NCBI GenBank assembly: GCA_039029935.1
Contig: JBCCFC010000205.1
Coordinates: 1 to 13,855, forward strand
DNA: 13,855 nucleotides
Source: G039029935 sp039029935
GTDB taxonomy: Bacteria; Chloroflexota; Anaerolineae; Caldilineales; Caldilineaceae
Direction of reading: 5' to 3'
In this document: positions 6,149-13,389 of the stretch, piece after piece
How positions within the stretch are numbered: position 1 is the stretch's first letter
Layout of the letters: every line of letters starts with the position of its first letter
The notes under the pieces: generated by a model
Told to the model about the DNA's origin: nothing
Seen by the model: the letters and a program-made list of their open reading frames with translations, nothing else
Databases searched by the model: none
Position numbers and translations under genes: made by a program

Positions 6149-7192
6149 ATGACGGCTTCGACAATTTCGCAAACGACAGGGCATATGCGCTTTATTCGTA
6201 CACGCGCCATGCTCTCCTTTGGACTACTCATCGGCATCGGTCTGCTGCTGATGACCATGATGTTGAGCATTGGCTTTGGGGCAGCGGACATCGCACCCAT
6301 CGATGTGATCAATGCACTCTTTGCCTTTGACGAAACCTCCACCGACCATCTGATCATCCGCACACTGCGCATCCCACGTGCTGCGGTGGCCGTGTTGGTG
6401 GGGGCATCACTGGCAGTTGCCGGAGCCATCATGCAGGGGTTGACGCGCAATCCGCTTGGTGATCCGGGCATTTTGGGCATCAACACTGGCGCAGCGTTGG
6501 CCGTTGTCGCCGCTGTCTTCTTTCTCAACATCAGCTCGCTGGCACTCTATGCACTCTTTGCCTTTGCTGGCGCCGCTATCACGGCCATCGCCGTCTATGC
6601 GTTGGGGGCAATAGGGCGGGGCGGACCCACACCGCTCAACTTGACGATTGCAGGGGCAGCCTTGACCGCGCTGCTCTCATCCTTCACCACAGGTGTGCTG
6701 ATTCTCAACCAACGGACGCTGGAAGAGGTGCGCTTCTGGCTGGCAGGCTCGGTGGCGGGACGTGATCTGGACCTGCTGCTGCAAGTTGCGCCCTACTTAG
6801 TCTTTGGGTTGATTCTCTCCTTTGCCTTGGGGCGACAGATCACCACGATCTCGTTGGGCGAAGATGTGGCGGTTGGATTGGGGCAAAACACCGGCTGGAT
6901 TAAGGGACTCTCTGCCGTAGCCGTCGTGCTATTGGCCGGAGGCGCAGTCGCTGTTGCCGGACCCATCGGCTTTATCGGGTTGGTCATCCCGCATGTCGTG
7001 CGCTTTATCGTCGGCGTTGATTATCGCTGGATTCTGCCCTACGCCGCCATTCTGGGCGCAGTCTTTCTACTGGTATCAGACGTGGGCGCACGATTGCTGC
7101 TGCGACCAATTGAGTTGCCCGTCGGTGTGATGACAGCGTTGATTGGTGGCCCCTTCTTTGTCTATCTTGTCCGCTGGCGGGTCAGGAGGTAA
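6149..7192 (+). CDS. FecCD-family iron-siderophore ABC transporter permease, first of pair
   Basis: The 347-residue very hydrophobic protein matches the FecCD/BtuC permease family (usually about ten membrane helices). It shows the hallmark RIPRAAVAVLVGASLAVAG then MQGLTRNPLGDPGILGINTGA near residues 70-115. Near the C-terminus it has GPIGFIGLVIPHVVRFIVG and DYRWILPYAAILGA, then PIELPVGVMTALIGGPFFVYL. The segment with ISLGEDVAVGLG is the likely coupling region that contacts the ATPase. The ATG is preceded by AGGAG at 6136-6140, inside the end of the SBP gene. It should pair with the permease at 7195 to form the membrane channel. Confidence 0.95.
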   Translation: MTASTISQTTGHMRFIRTRAMLSFGLLIGIGLLLMTMMLSIGFGAADIAPIDVINALFAFDETSTDHLIIRTLRIPRAAVAVLVGASLAVAGAIMQGLTRNPLGDPGILGINTGAALAVVAAVFFLNISSLALYALFAFAGAAITAIAVYALGAIGRGGPTPLNLTIAGAALTALLSSFTTGVLILNQRTLEEVRFWLAGSVAGRDLDLLLQVAPYLVFGLILSFALGRQITTISLGEDVAVGLGQNTGWIKGLSAVAVVLLAGGAVAVAGPIGFIGLVIPHVVRFIVGVDYRWILPYAAILGAVFLLVSDVGARLLLRPIELPVGVMTALIGGPFFVYLVRWRVRR

Positions 7193-7194
7193 CA

Positions 7195-8253
7195 GTGCAA
7201 CAAACATCAACATGGTACACCGTGCGCCCACGTCGTATCCCCCTCTCATTCCGCATCGACCGCCGTGTGCCTTTCGTGCTAACAGCCGTGGTGCTGGCGA
7301 CATTGGGGGCGATGGTTGTCAACATCGGTGTCGGTGAGTATCCGATTGCGCCGCTGGACGTGATCCGCACTGTACTGCACATCGAAGGTGAAAACTTTGA
7401 TGATTACAACTTTGTGGTCAATACACTGCGTCTGCCGCGCATGTTGGTGGCCGCATTGGTGGGCATGGCCTTGGGGATTTCTGGCACAATCCTGCAAGGG
7501 TTGACGCGCAATCCACTGGCCGCACCGGGCATTCTTGGCATCAACGCCGGAGCAGGACTGGTGGCGGTAACGCTGATTGTAGTCCTTGAGGTGACGACAC
7601 CGGGGATCATTCCATTGGCCGCATTTGGTGGGGCCATCACCGTTGCGCTGCTTATCTACATTTTGGCGTGGCGTGGGGGCGATTCACCCATCCGCCTCAT
7701 TCTGGTCGGCATCGGTCTTGGGGCCATCACCAGCGCACTGACAACGCTCATGGTCACATTTGGCAACATCTACAACGTGCAGCGCGCACTCATCTGGCTG
7801 ACAGGCAGCGTCTATGGCCGTTCATGGGATGAATTCTGGCCGCTCTTTGCATGGGTGATCATTTTCGCACCGCTGGCCTTCGTCCTCGCTCGTGACCTCA
7901 ACGCGCTCAATCTGGGTGAAGATGTGGCACGGGGGCTGGGGAGCCGTGTCGAAATCCGACGTGGACTGCTGCTCTTTGCAGCCGTCGCCCTCGCCGCCGC
8001 CACCGTTGCCGCCGCCGGAACCATCGGCTTTGTTGGCCTCATGGCCCCCCACATTGCCCGCCGACTCTCTGGCCCCGACCACGTAGGACTCTTCCCGACC
8101 GCAGGCGTCGTCGGCGCACTGATTGTCGTTGCCGCTGACTTAGTGGGGCGAACGATTATGGCGCCGATTGAGTTGCCCGCAGGGTTGATTACGGCGATGG
8201 TGGGTGCGCCGTTTTTTATCTATTTGTTGTGGCGACAGCGGAAGGTGATGTAA
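7195..8253 (+). CDS. FecCD-family iron-siderophore ABC transporter permease, second of pair
   Basis: The 352-residue permease has the same family marks as its neighbour: LRLPRMLVAALVGMALGISG, LQGLTRNPLAAPGILGINAG, LNLGEDVARGLG (coupling region), GTIGFVGLMAPHIARRLSG and PIELPAGLITAMVGAPFFIYL. It starts with GTG at 7195, after AGGAGGT at 7184-7190, which overlaps the stop of the previous gene; the gap between the two genes is 2 bp. The operon ends here without an ATPase gene, so energy must come from an ATPase elsewhere, such as the one at 10694. Confidence 0.95.
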   Translation: MQQTSTWYTVRPRRIPLSFRIDRRVPFVLTAVVLATLGAMVVNIGVGEYPIAPLDVIRTVLHIEGENFDDYNFVVNTLRLPRMLVAALVGMALGISGTILQGLTRNPLAAPGILGINAGAGLVAVTLIVVLEVTTPGIIPLAAFGGAITVALLIYILAWRGGDSPIRLILVGIGLGAITSALTTLMVTFGNIYNVQRALIWLTGSVYGRSWDEFWPLFAWVIIFAPLAFVLARDLNALNLGEDVARGLGSRVEIRRGLLLFAAVALAAATVAAAGTIGFVGLMAPHIARRLSGPDHVGLFPTAGVVGALIVVAADLVGRTIMAPIELPAGLITAMVGAPFFIYLLWRQRKVM

Positions 8254-8634
8254 CCCAAGTTAATAAATTTGATAACCGACATAAATATATCGGTTCAAAT
8301 TCGCTTACCAAATATGTTTAACCGTTCCGCATCAACTTGTGCCTATTTTCACAAAAACCGCACTTGAAATTCCCCCATTCATCTATTATCATCAGTGAAG
8401 GCAGGTTGCAGTGGACACAAATACTGAAACCAACAAACAGAAATCAACATGATGTTGATGCACCTATGGTTACTGGCACAAACGGTAGGTCTGCGAATCA
8501 ACATCAGGGACACAATTCATGCTGAGTCTGCATAAAAACATTCGGGCGATAGCCCAACGCTCAGGCAAGACGCCTAAGCAACTATCAATGCATCACAGAC
8601 AGTTACTCCAGATTCAGTATAGAAAACGAAATTA
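8254..8634 (+). other. 381-bp non-coding spacer with several stem-loops, separating the two transporter operons
   Basis: No convincing gene is seen here; the short open frame at 8337-8525 has no family features. Several structures are visible. An AT-rich hairpin lies at 8274-8295 (AACCGA paired with TCGGTT and ATA with TAT), just after the permease stop. An inverted repeat ATCAACAT-G-ATGTTGAT lies at 8443-8459, with a further copy of AATCAACAT at 8496-8504. Two adjacent GC-rich hairpins lie at 8544-8555 (GGGC-GATA-GCCC) and 8559-8579 (GCT-AGGC paired with GCCT-AGC). The spacer should hold the end of one operon and the promoter and leader of the next. No known riboswitch is recognised. Confidence 0.6.
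8544..8579 (+). promoter_or_regulatory. Tandem GC-rich hairpins in the leader of the second transporter operon
   Basis: GGGC (8544-8547) pairs with GCCC (8552-8555) around a GATA tetraloop. Three bases later GCT-c-AGGC (8559-8566) pairs with GCCT-a-AGC (8572-8579) around a 5-base loop. They stand out from the AT-rich surroundings and lie about 56 bp before the ATG at 8635. They could be a leader regulatory structure or a remnant of a mobile element; no U-tract follows. Confidence 0.35.
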
Positions 8635-9606
8635 ATGATCCAAAACAGATATTATGTTGTAATTGGACTAATATTGCTCTTCGTTCTCTCAGTCATCTCG
8701 CTCTTTTTTGGTGTGCGCACTGTGACCCTGTGGGGACTGTTCACCAATGAGGGCGACCAGATGATGGTCTTTGTCGTCAGCCGTATCCCGCGCTTGATTG
8801 CGGTGTTGGCGGCAGGGACAGGGTTGAGCGTGGTTGGTCTGATTATGCAACAGTTGGCGCGCAATAAGTTTGTGACACCTGCGACCGCTGGCACAATGGA
8901 ATCGGCCAGCCTTGGCATATTGGTGGCACTGCTGCTCTTTGGCTCGGCGGCGGTCATCCAGAAAATGCTGATTGGCTTTGCCTTTGCCCTCGTCGGCACA
9001 TTCATCTTTATGCGCATTTTGGACACGATCAAGTATAAGGATGTGATTCTTGTCCCGCTCGTTGGCATCATGTTTGGCGGTGTGGTCGGCTCATTCAGCA
9101 TCTTTATCGCCTATCGCTACAACATGATTCAGGCCATGAATGCGTGGGTGATTGGCGACTTTTCTGGTGTATTGCGTGGCCGTTATGAAATGCTCTACAT
9201 TGCTATACCATCGATTCTGCTGGCCTATGTCTATGCAGACCGCTTTACACTGGCGGGGATGGGTGAGGACTTTGCCGTCAACTTGGGGCTGAAATACAAA
9301 CAGGTGGTCAATATCGGCTTGGGGCTGATTGCGTTGACAACGGCGGCGGTTGTACTCACAGTGGGTATCATCCCCTTTTTGGGGCTGGTCGTTCCCAACC
9401 TTGTCACCATCTATCTGGGCGACAACATCCGGCGGACGCTGCCCTACACAGCACTCTTGGGCGCAATCTTTGTGCTGGCCTGTGACATTCTGGGGCGGCT
9501 TATCATCTATCCCTACGAGATTCCCATCGGCATGGTTGTCGGTGTCATCGGCAGTGCCATGTTCCTCTACATGCTGTTGAATCGGGGGGCTTATGCGACT
9601 CGCTAA
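8635..9606 (+). CDS. yclN: YclN/CeuB-like catecholate-siderophore ABC transporter permease
   Basis: The 323-residue permease belongs to the YclN/CeuB/VctD branch of the FecCD family, which imports petrobactin- or enterochelin-type siderophores in characterised relatives. The conserved block is SRIPRLIAVLAAGTGLSVVG, then QQLARNKFVTPATAGTMESASLG (the branch has ARNKFVTP where classic FecCD proteins have TRNPLA). TLAGMGEDFAVNLGL is the likely ATPase contact and YEIPIGMVVGVIGSAMFLYML is near the end. The ATG at 8635 lacks a good Shine-Dalgarno sequence, but it starts right before the first membrane segment. Its end overlaps the next gene by 14 bp, so translation is likely coupled. The exact substrate is not shown by sequence. 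Confidence 0.92.
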   Translation: MIQNRYYVVIGLILLFVLSVISLFFGVRTVTLWGLFTNEGDQMMVFVVSRIPRLIAVLAAGTGLSVVGLIMQQLARNKFVTPATAGTMESASLGILVALLLFGSAAVIQKMLIGFAFALVGTFIFMRILDTIKYKDVILVPLVGIMFGGVVGSFSIFIAYRYNMIQAMNAWVIGDFSGVLRGRYEMLYIAIPSILLAYVYADRFTLAGMGEDFAVNLGLKYKQVVNIGLGLIALTTAAVVLTVGIIPFLGLVVPNLVTIYLGDNIRRTLPYTALLGAIFVLACDILGRLIIYPYEIPIGMVVGVIGSAMFLYMLLNRGAYATR

Positions 9607-10624
9607 ACAACAGCACTCATGGCTGGGATCACTCTTCAACCGCAACCCAGACGTTGTCGTCGTGGATGATCCACGCAACGCCATTCTCAACCGCAAGCTG
9701 TGGATATTGCTGTTGTTGGCAGTGTTGGCGATTGGCTTCTACCTGTCGATTGGCGTGACAGATTGGGGCTTTGCGTTGCCTCGTCGGGGACGCAAAGTGC
9801 TGGCGATGGTGCTGGTTGGCTTCTCGGTTTCCTATTCAACCGTCATCTTTCAGACCATCACCAACAATCGTATTCTGACACCGGCCATCATTGGCTTCAA
9901 CTCGATGTATGTGCTGATTCAGACCGCGTTGACCTTCTTTTTGGGGTCACTGGCGATAGCGACATTTGACCCAAACCTGATGTTTGCCATCAATGTTGGG
10001 TGTATGATCATCTTTGCAGGCGCACTCTACCGCTGGTTGTTTGAGCGTGAAGGCACCAATCTCTACTTCTTGGTCCTCGTCGGCGTCGTCTTTGGAACAC
10101 TCTTTGGCAATTTGTCCAGCTTTATGCAAAACATGCTTGACCCCAACGAGTTTCAGGTCTTGCAGGACCGTCTCTTTGCCAGCATCCAAAATGTCGATGA
10201 AGACCTGCTCTTGATTTCGTGCATCGGCATCTTCTGGGCAACGGCCTACAGCTTCCGGTTTGCGCCCTATCTAGATGTGATCTCGCTGGGGCGTGATGTC
10301 GCCATTAATCTGGGCATCGACCACACTGTTGTTGTCAACCGCCTGATGATTGTCATCGCCGTCCTTGTCTCCGTCTCAACAGCACTGGTTGGGCCGATTC
10401 TGTTCTTTGGCCTGTTGGCCGCCAATGTCACCTATCAATTTATGGGGACATACCGTCACGGCTATCTCATTCCCGCCGCCATGTTGATGAGTGTTATCGC
10501 CTTGGTTGGTGGGCAACTGCTGCTTGAGCGCGTGTTTGAATTTAACACGACGATTGGCGTGATCATCAACTTTGTCGGTGGCGTCTATTTTCTCTATCTA
10601 CTGTTGAAAGAGGCGAGAGGATAA
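9593..10624 (+). CDS. yclO: YclO/CeuC-like catecholate-siderophore ABC transporter permease
   Basis: The 343-residue permease is the usual partner of YclN-like proteins. A polar N-terminal segment of about 33 residues comes before the first membrane helix. Typical blocks are RRGRKVLAMVLVGFSVSYSTVIFQTITNNRILTPAIIGFNSMYVL (the NNRILTP block marks this branch), DVISLGRDVAINLGI (coupling region), LVGPILFFGLLAANVTYQFMG and a last helix INFVGGVYFLYLLLKEARG. It overlaps the previous gene by 14 bp and is followed directly by a repeat array and then the ATPase gene, all on one strand, so it is part of one operon. Confidence 0.92.
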   Translation: MRLAKQQHSWLGSLFNRNPDVVVVDDPRNAILNRKLWILLLLAVLAIGFYLSIGVTDWGFALPRRGRKVLAMVLVGFSVSYSTVIFQTITNNRILTPAIIGFNSMYVLIQTALTFFLGSLAIATFDPNLMFAINVGCMIIFAGALYRWLFEREGTNLYFLVLVGVVFGTLFGNLSSFMQNMLDPNEFQVLQDRLFASIQNVDEDLLLISCIGIFWATAYSFRFAPYLDVISLGRDVAINLGIDHTVVVNRLMIVIAVLVSVSTALVGPILFFGLLAANVTYQFMGTYRHGYLIPAAMLMSVIALVGGQLLLERVFEFNTTIGVIINFVGGVYFLYLLLKEARG

Positions 10625-10680
10625 GCGTTGGAGCGATGGAACGATGGAGCGTTGGAACGGAAAAGCGATGGAGCGTTGGA
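10625..10680 (+). repeat. Seven 8-bp units between the permease stop and the ATPase start
   Basis: Immediately after the TAA stop, the sequence reads as consecutive 8-mers: GCGTTGGA, GCGATGGA, ACGATGGA, GCGTTGGA, ACGGAAAA, GCGATGGA, GCGTTGGA. The unit differs from the array at 1749-1916, but the period is the same, and both arrays begin at a stop codon and end at the next gene's ribosome site. The last unit merges into GGAGGGG (10678-10684), which can serve as the Shine-Dalgarno sequence of the ATPase gene. Confidence 0.9.
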
Positions 10681-10693
10681 GGGGTGCAAGCTT

Positions 10694-11452
10694 GTGATTG
10701 AAGTACGAAATGTGACAAAGCGATATGGCAGCAAAGCGGTGGTTGATGATGTGTCTGTCACCATTCGCAAAGGCGAAATTACATCGCTTATTGGACCCAA
10801 CGGGGCGGGGAAGAGTACGCTGCTTTCGATGATGAGTCGGCTGTTGAAACGGGATGGCGGCGAGATTTTGGTCGATGGCGAAGATGTGGCCGAGGCCAAG
10901 AGCAGTGAGTTTGCCAAAAAGCTCTCGATTCTCAAGCAGGAGAACCATATCAGCGTCCGGCTGACCATTCGTGATCTCGTGAGCTTTGGCCGCTTTCCCT
11001 ATTCACAGGGGCGACTCACATCAAATGATTGGGAACACGTTGACCGCGCCATTGCCTACATGGAGTTGGGCGACCTAAAGCATCGCTTTTTGGATCAACT
11101 AAGTGGTGGTCAACGACAGCGCGCCTATGTCGCCATGACGCTCTGCCAAGATACTGACTACATTCTGCTGGACGAGCCGCTCAACAATCTCGACATGAAA
11201 CACTCGGTGCAGATCATGTCGGTGCTGCGTCGCATGGTCGATGAACTGGGCAAGACGATTGTGCTGGTATTGCATGACATCAACTTTGCCTCCTGCCATT
11301 CGGATAGAATTGTCGCACTCAAAGAGGGGCAGTTGGTCCGTCAAGGAACAACCGAAGAGATCATCGACACGGCGGCGTTGGCCGATATCTATGACATGAC
11401 CATCCCGATTGAGGAAATCAATGGTAATCGGATTGGGGTCTATTTTGTGTAA
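10694..11452 (+). CDS. yclP: YclP-like iron-siderophore ABC transporter ATPase
   Basis: The 252-residue cytoplasmic ATPase has all expected motifs: Walker A GPNGAGKST (34-42), Q-loop Q82, signature LSGGQ (136-140) in QLSGGQRQRAYVAM, Walker B YILLDEP (156-162), D-loop NNLD and switch His194 in VLHDINFAS. It should power the YclN/YclO-like permeases. The GTG at 10694 is chosen because VIEVRNVTKRYG is the normal family start and GGAGGGG lies 9 bp upstream. The frame extends to a TTG at 10628, but that would translate the 8-bp repeat array. It is the only transporter ATPase in the window, although there are two permease pairs, so it may serve both. Confidence 0.95.
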   Translation: MIEVRNVTKRYGSKAVVDDVSVTIRKGEITSLIGPNGAGKSTLLSMMSRLLKRDGGEILVDGEDVAEAKSSEFAKKLSILKQENHISVRLTIRDLVSFGRFPYSQGRLTSNDWEHVDRAIAYMELGDLKHRFLDQLSGGQRQRAYVAMTLCQDTDYILLDEPLNNLDMKHSVQIMSVLRRMVDELGKTIVLVLHDINFASCHSDRIVALKEGQLVRQGTTEEIIDTAALADIYDMTIPIEEINGNRIGVYFV

Positions 11453-11460
11453 TTAATGTA

Positions 11461-11540
11461 CTACAGCGGATTTAGGCAGGGAACGGATTTCTGCTCTGCA
11501 CAAGGGAAAAAATCCGTTCCCCCTCCCAAATCCGTTGTAG
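11461..11540 (+). promoter_or_regulatory. Large imperfect inverted repeat between ATPase and binding-protein genes
   Basis: Left arm 11461-11490 (CTACAGCGGATTT, then AACGGATTT) can pair with right arm 11510-11540 (AAATCCGTT, then AAATCCGTTGTAG). The inner and outer blocks match almost perfectly, with a poorly paired purine/pyrimidine-rich part between and a loop of about 19 bases. It starts 8 bp after the ATPase stop and ends 27 bp before the SBP start. No T-run follows, so it is more likely an RNA processing or stability element, or a small repeat element, than a terminator. Confidence 0.6.
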
Positions 11541-11567
11541 TAAGCGAAAAATTTTAAGGATTAAAAC

Positions 11568-12530
11568 ATGTTGAAAAATAAACAAAGTCTACTACTCATC
11601 GTCTTAACCACAGCATTCGCCATGCTGCTCTCCGCCTGTGTGATTCAGCCACCAGCGGGCGCATCGGATGCACCAGCGGTTGAGGCGGAAACAGTCACGG
11701 TCACACACCCACAGGGTGAAACGACCGTTGTCAAGAATCCAGAGACTGTGATCGTGTTGAATTACAGCGCATTGGATACACTGGACCAGATGGGTATTCC
11801 TGTCGCGGGTTTGCCACAGGGACCGCTTGTACCAGCACACTTGGACAAGTACAATAGCGAGGAGTATACCAACATCGGCAGTATGCGCGAGATCGACTAT
11901 GAAGTGGTCAATTCGCTTGACCCAGACTTGATCATCGTTGGGCTGCGCACGGCTCCACTCTATGAGGAAATGTCGAAAATTGCGCCAACCATTGATGTGA
12001 CCGTCGATTGGGCCAACAAGCAGGAGACATTCAACGCCTATGTGACCAATCTAGGCATCATCTTTGACATGGAAGAGGAAGCGGCTGAACAGTTGGCCGC
12101 AGTCAACGCTCGTATTGATGAGGTCCGCGCAACAGCCGAAGCCGATGGGCGTTCAGCATTGGTGATCATGACCAGCGGTGGCGAACTCAAGGGCTATGGT
12201 CCGGGTTCACGCTTTGGCATGATTCATGACATGTTGGGTGTCGCGCCATCCACAGAAACAATGGCGACGGAAATTCATGGCGATACGGTTTCATTTGAGT
12301 TTGTACTGGAAGAGAACCCAGACATCCTCTATATCTTGGACCGTGATGCTGCTGTTGGCAGCGAAGGCGATACCGCATCATCCATGCTGGACAACGAGTT
12401 GATTGCCGCCACAACAGCAGGCGCAGAGGGCAACATTGTCTATCTCGACCCCGGTCCTTGGTACATGGCAGATGCTGGACTCAGCACATTCATGATGATG
12501 ATTGACGAGGTTGCTGAAGGCTTGGAATAG
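11568..12530 (+). CDS. yclQ: YclQ/CeuE-like siderophore-binding lipoprotein
   Basis: The 320-residue protein has a lipoprotein signal peptide with lipobox LSAC and a lipidated Cys24. It continues as a Peripla_BP_2 protein of the YclQ/CeuE/VctP type: VTVTHPQGETTVVKNPETVIVLNYSALDTLDQMG, DYEVVNSLDPDLIIV, GYGPGSRFGMIHDMLGVAP, and HGDTVSFEFVLEENPDILYILDRDAA, ending in VYLDPGPWYMADAGLSTFMMMIDEV. Characterised relatives bind petrobactin or enterochelin fragments. The ATG at 11568 follows AAGGA at 11556-11560. It closes the permease-permease-ATPase-SBP operon. The hairpin before it may allow it to be made at a different level from the membrane parts. Confidence 0.93.
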   Translation: MLKNKQSLLLIVLTTAFAMLLSACVIQPPAGASDAPAVEAETVTVTHPQGETTVVKNPETVIVLNYSALDTLDQMGIPVAGLPQGPLVPAHLDKYNSEEYTNIGSMREIDYEVVNSLDPDLIIVGLRTAPLYEEMSKIAPTIDVTVDWANKQETFNAYVTNLGIIFDMEEEAAEQLAAVNARIDEVRATAEADGRSALVIMTSGGELKGYGPGSRFGMIHDMLGVAPSTETMATEIHGDTVSFEFVLEENPDILYILDRDAAVGSEGDTASSMLDNELIAATTAGAEGNIVYLDPGPWYMADAGLSTFMMMIDEVAEGLE

Positions 12531-12551
12531 TTTATAATCCAGTCGGTATAT

Positions 12552-12619
12552 AAACACTGATACGGTCAAACACAGATAATTTTTTTACATTATCCGTGTT
12601 TGACCGTATCAGTGTTTTT
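12552..12619. terminator. Strong terminator-like hairpin after the YclQ-like gene
   Basis: Arms 12552-12580 and 12589-12617 are 29 bp each and pair with a single mismatch around an 8-base T-rich loop. The right arm runs into a five-T tract (12615-12619) and a second T-run follows at 12623-12626. It begins 21 bp after the stop of the binding-protein gene. Such a long stem is unusual for an intrinsic terminator; a small inverted-repeat element reused as a terminator is possible. Confidence 0.8.
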
Positions 12620-12680
12620 GTGCTTTTAATTGTATGTGCAAGTTAAAATCAGCCAAAGGACACGATCTGACTCTGGCTGA

Positions 12681-12712
12681 AAGCTGACAGCTAAGTAGCT
12701 GAAAGCTTTTTT
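12681..12712 (+). terminator. Hairpin plus T-run just before the DUF2470-DUF2218 gene (terminator or attenuator)
   Basis: AAGCTGACAGCT (12681-12692) pairs with AGCTGAAAGCTT (12697-12708) around an AAGT loop, with a two-base internal mismatch, followed by six T (12707-12712). A further short inverted repeat, TCAGCCA/TGGCTGA, lies just upstream (12649-12655 and 12674-12680). The hairpin ends only a few bases before the strong AGGAGGT at 12718-12724, so it could attenuate transcription into the next gene. The GCTGA core recalls the array at 1869-1916. Confidence 0.5.
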
Positions 12713-12730
12713 ATTTCAGGAGGTTGAACA

Positions 12731-13318
12731 ATGGAAAAGGGTCAATTAACAGCAGAGGCCATTACGAGTGCCGTTGATTATTTGAACGGTGAACAGCCAA
12801 AGAATGTATTGAACATTGCGCGCATGTTGGCGGGTCAGGAATGGGCAAGCAGTGCTGTAATCACAGATATGGATGCCAGCGGATTCAACTTGGCCGTCAG
12901 CGCAGATGAACGGAGCGACAATGTGCGTGTTGACTTTGGCAAAACGGTTGACAGTGAGCGCGGACTTCGCATGACGCTGATGGGACTTGCCATGAAAGCG
13001 GACCCGCCTGATGGCGTTGACCGCATTGCCACCGCGCAGGTCGAAACAGAAAAAGCCAGCCGCTATCTGCGCGCACTCTGCAACCACTTTGACCATGAAG
13101 GCAATGCTGGTTATGAGATTGGCGACGATGGTTTGGGGCATGGACATGTCAACTTTGACTTTGGCGTGTGTACGATGGAGGCCAACGCCAGTACGCTGAC
13201 CATGCAAGTCAAGGCGGTCAGTCCACTGCGTTTTGATCGCATGAAGGGTGTGGTTGGCAGTCACTTGGTCCGCTTTGCGCAGAAGGAAGAGTTGCAGGTG
13301 ACGTGGGTCGATGCGTAA
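12731..13318 (+). CDS. DUF2470-like / DUF2218 two-domain protein, probably iron- or heme-related
   Basis: The 195-residue cytosolic protein appears to have two domains. Residues about 5-95 (AEAITSAVDYLNGEQPKNV, SAVITDMDASGFNLAVS, NVRVDFGKTV, LRMTLMGLAMKA) resemble DUF2470, the domain found at the C-terminus of HugZ-type heme-utilisation proteins. Residues about 100-195 match DUF2218: TAQVETEKASRYLRALCNHFDHE, GHGHVNFDFGVCTMEA, LTMQVKA, and VGSHLVRFAQKEELQVTWVD. Both families are common beside siderophore genes but have no settled function. Several His residues (118, 121, 137, 139) could bind metal. The ATG at 12731 has a very strong ribosome site, AGGAGGT, 6 bp upstream. It sits after the YclQ-like gene and its terminator, so it probably has its own promoter or partial read-through. 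The DUF2218 call is firm, the DUF2470 call moderate. Confidence 0.82.
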   Translation: MEKGQLTAEAITSAVDYLNGEQPKNVLNIARMLAGQEWASSAVITDMDASGFNLAVSADERSDNVRVDFGKTVDSERGLRMTLMGLAMKADPPDGVDRIATAQVETEKASRYLRALCNHFDHEGNAGYEIGDDGLGHGHVNFDFGVCTMEANASTLTMQVKAVSPLRFDRMKGVVGSHLVRFAQKEELQVTWVDA

Positions 13319-13389
13319 TATAGTCTGCTAAACCACGCCAATCAGTCAAATAAAACAATGGGCATACTGATCACCTCTATCCGTGTGCC

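Noticed and set aside
5905..6531. Long minus-strand open frame across the first binding protein and permease
   Set aside because: It is antisense to two firmly identified genes and its translation shows no family motif.
8337..8525. Short open frame in the spacer between transporter operons
   Set aside because: It has no recognisable motif, no ribosome-binding site and runs through inverted repeats; it is probably chance.
10628..10693. N-terminal extension of the ATPase from TTG 10628
   Set aside because: It would translate the 8-bp repeat array, and the family's normal start VIEVRNVTKRYG is at GTG 10694 with a ribosome site upstream.
12552..12619. Inverted repeat as ends of an insertion sequence
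   Set aside because: The arms are separated by only 8 bases with no transposase; a hairpin terminator explains it better.
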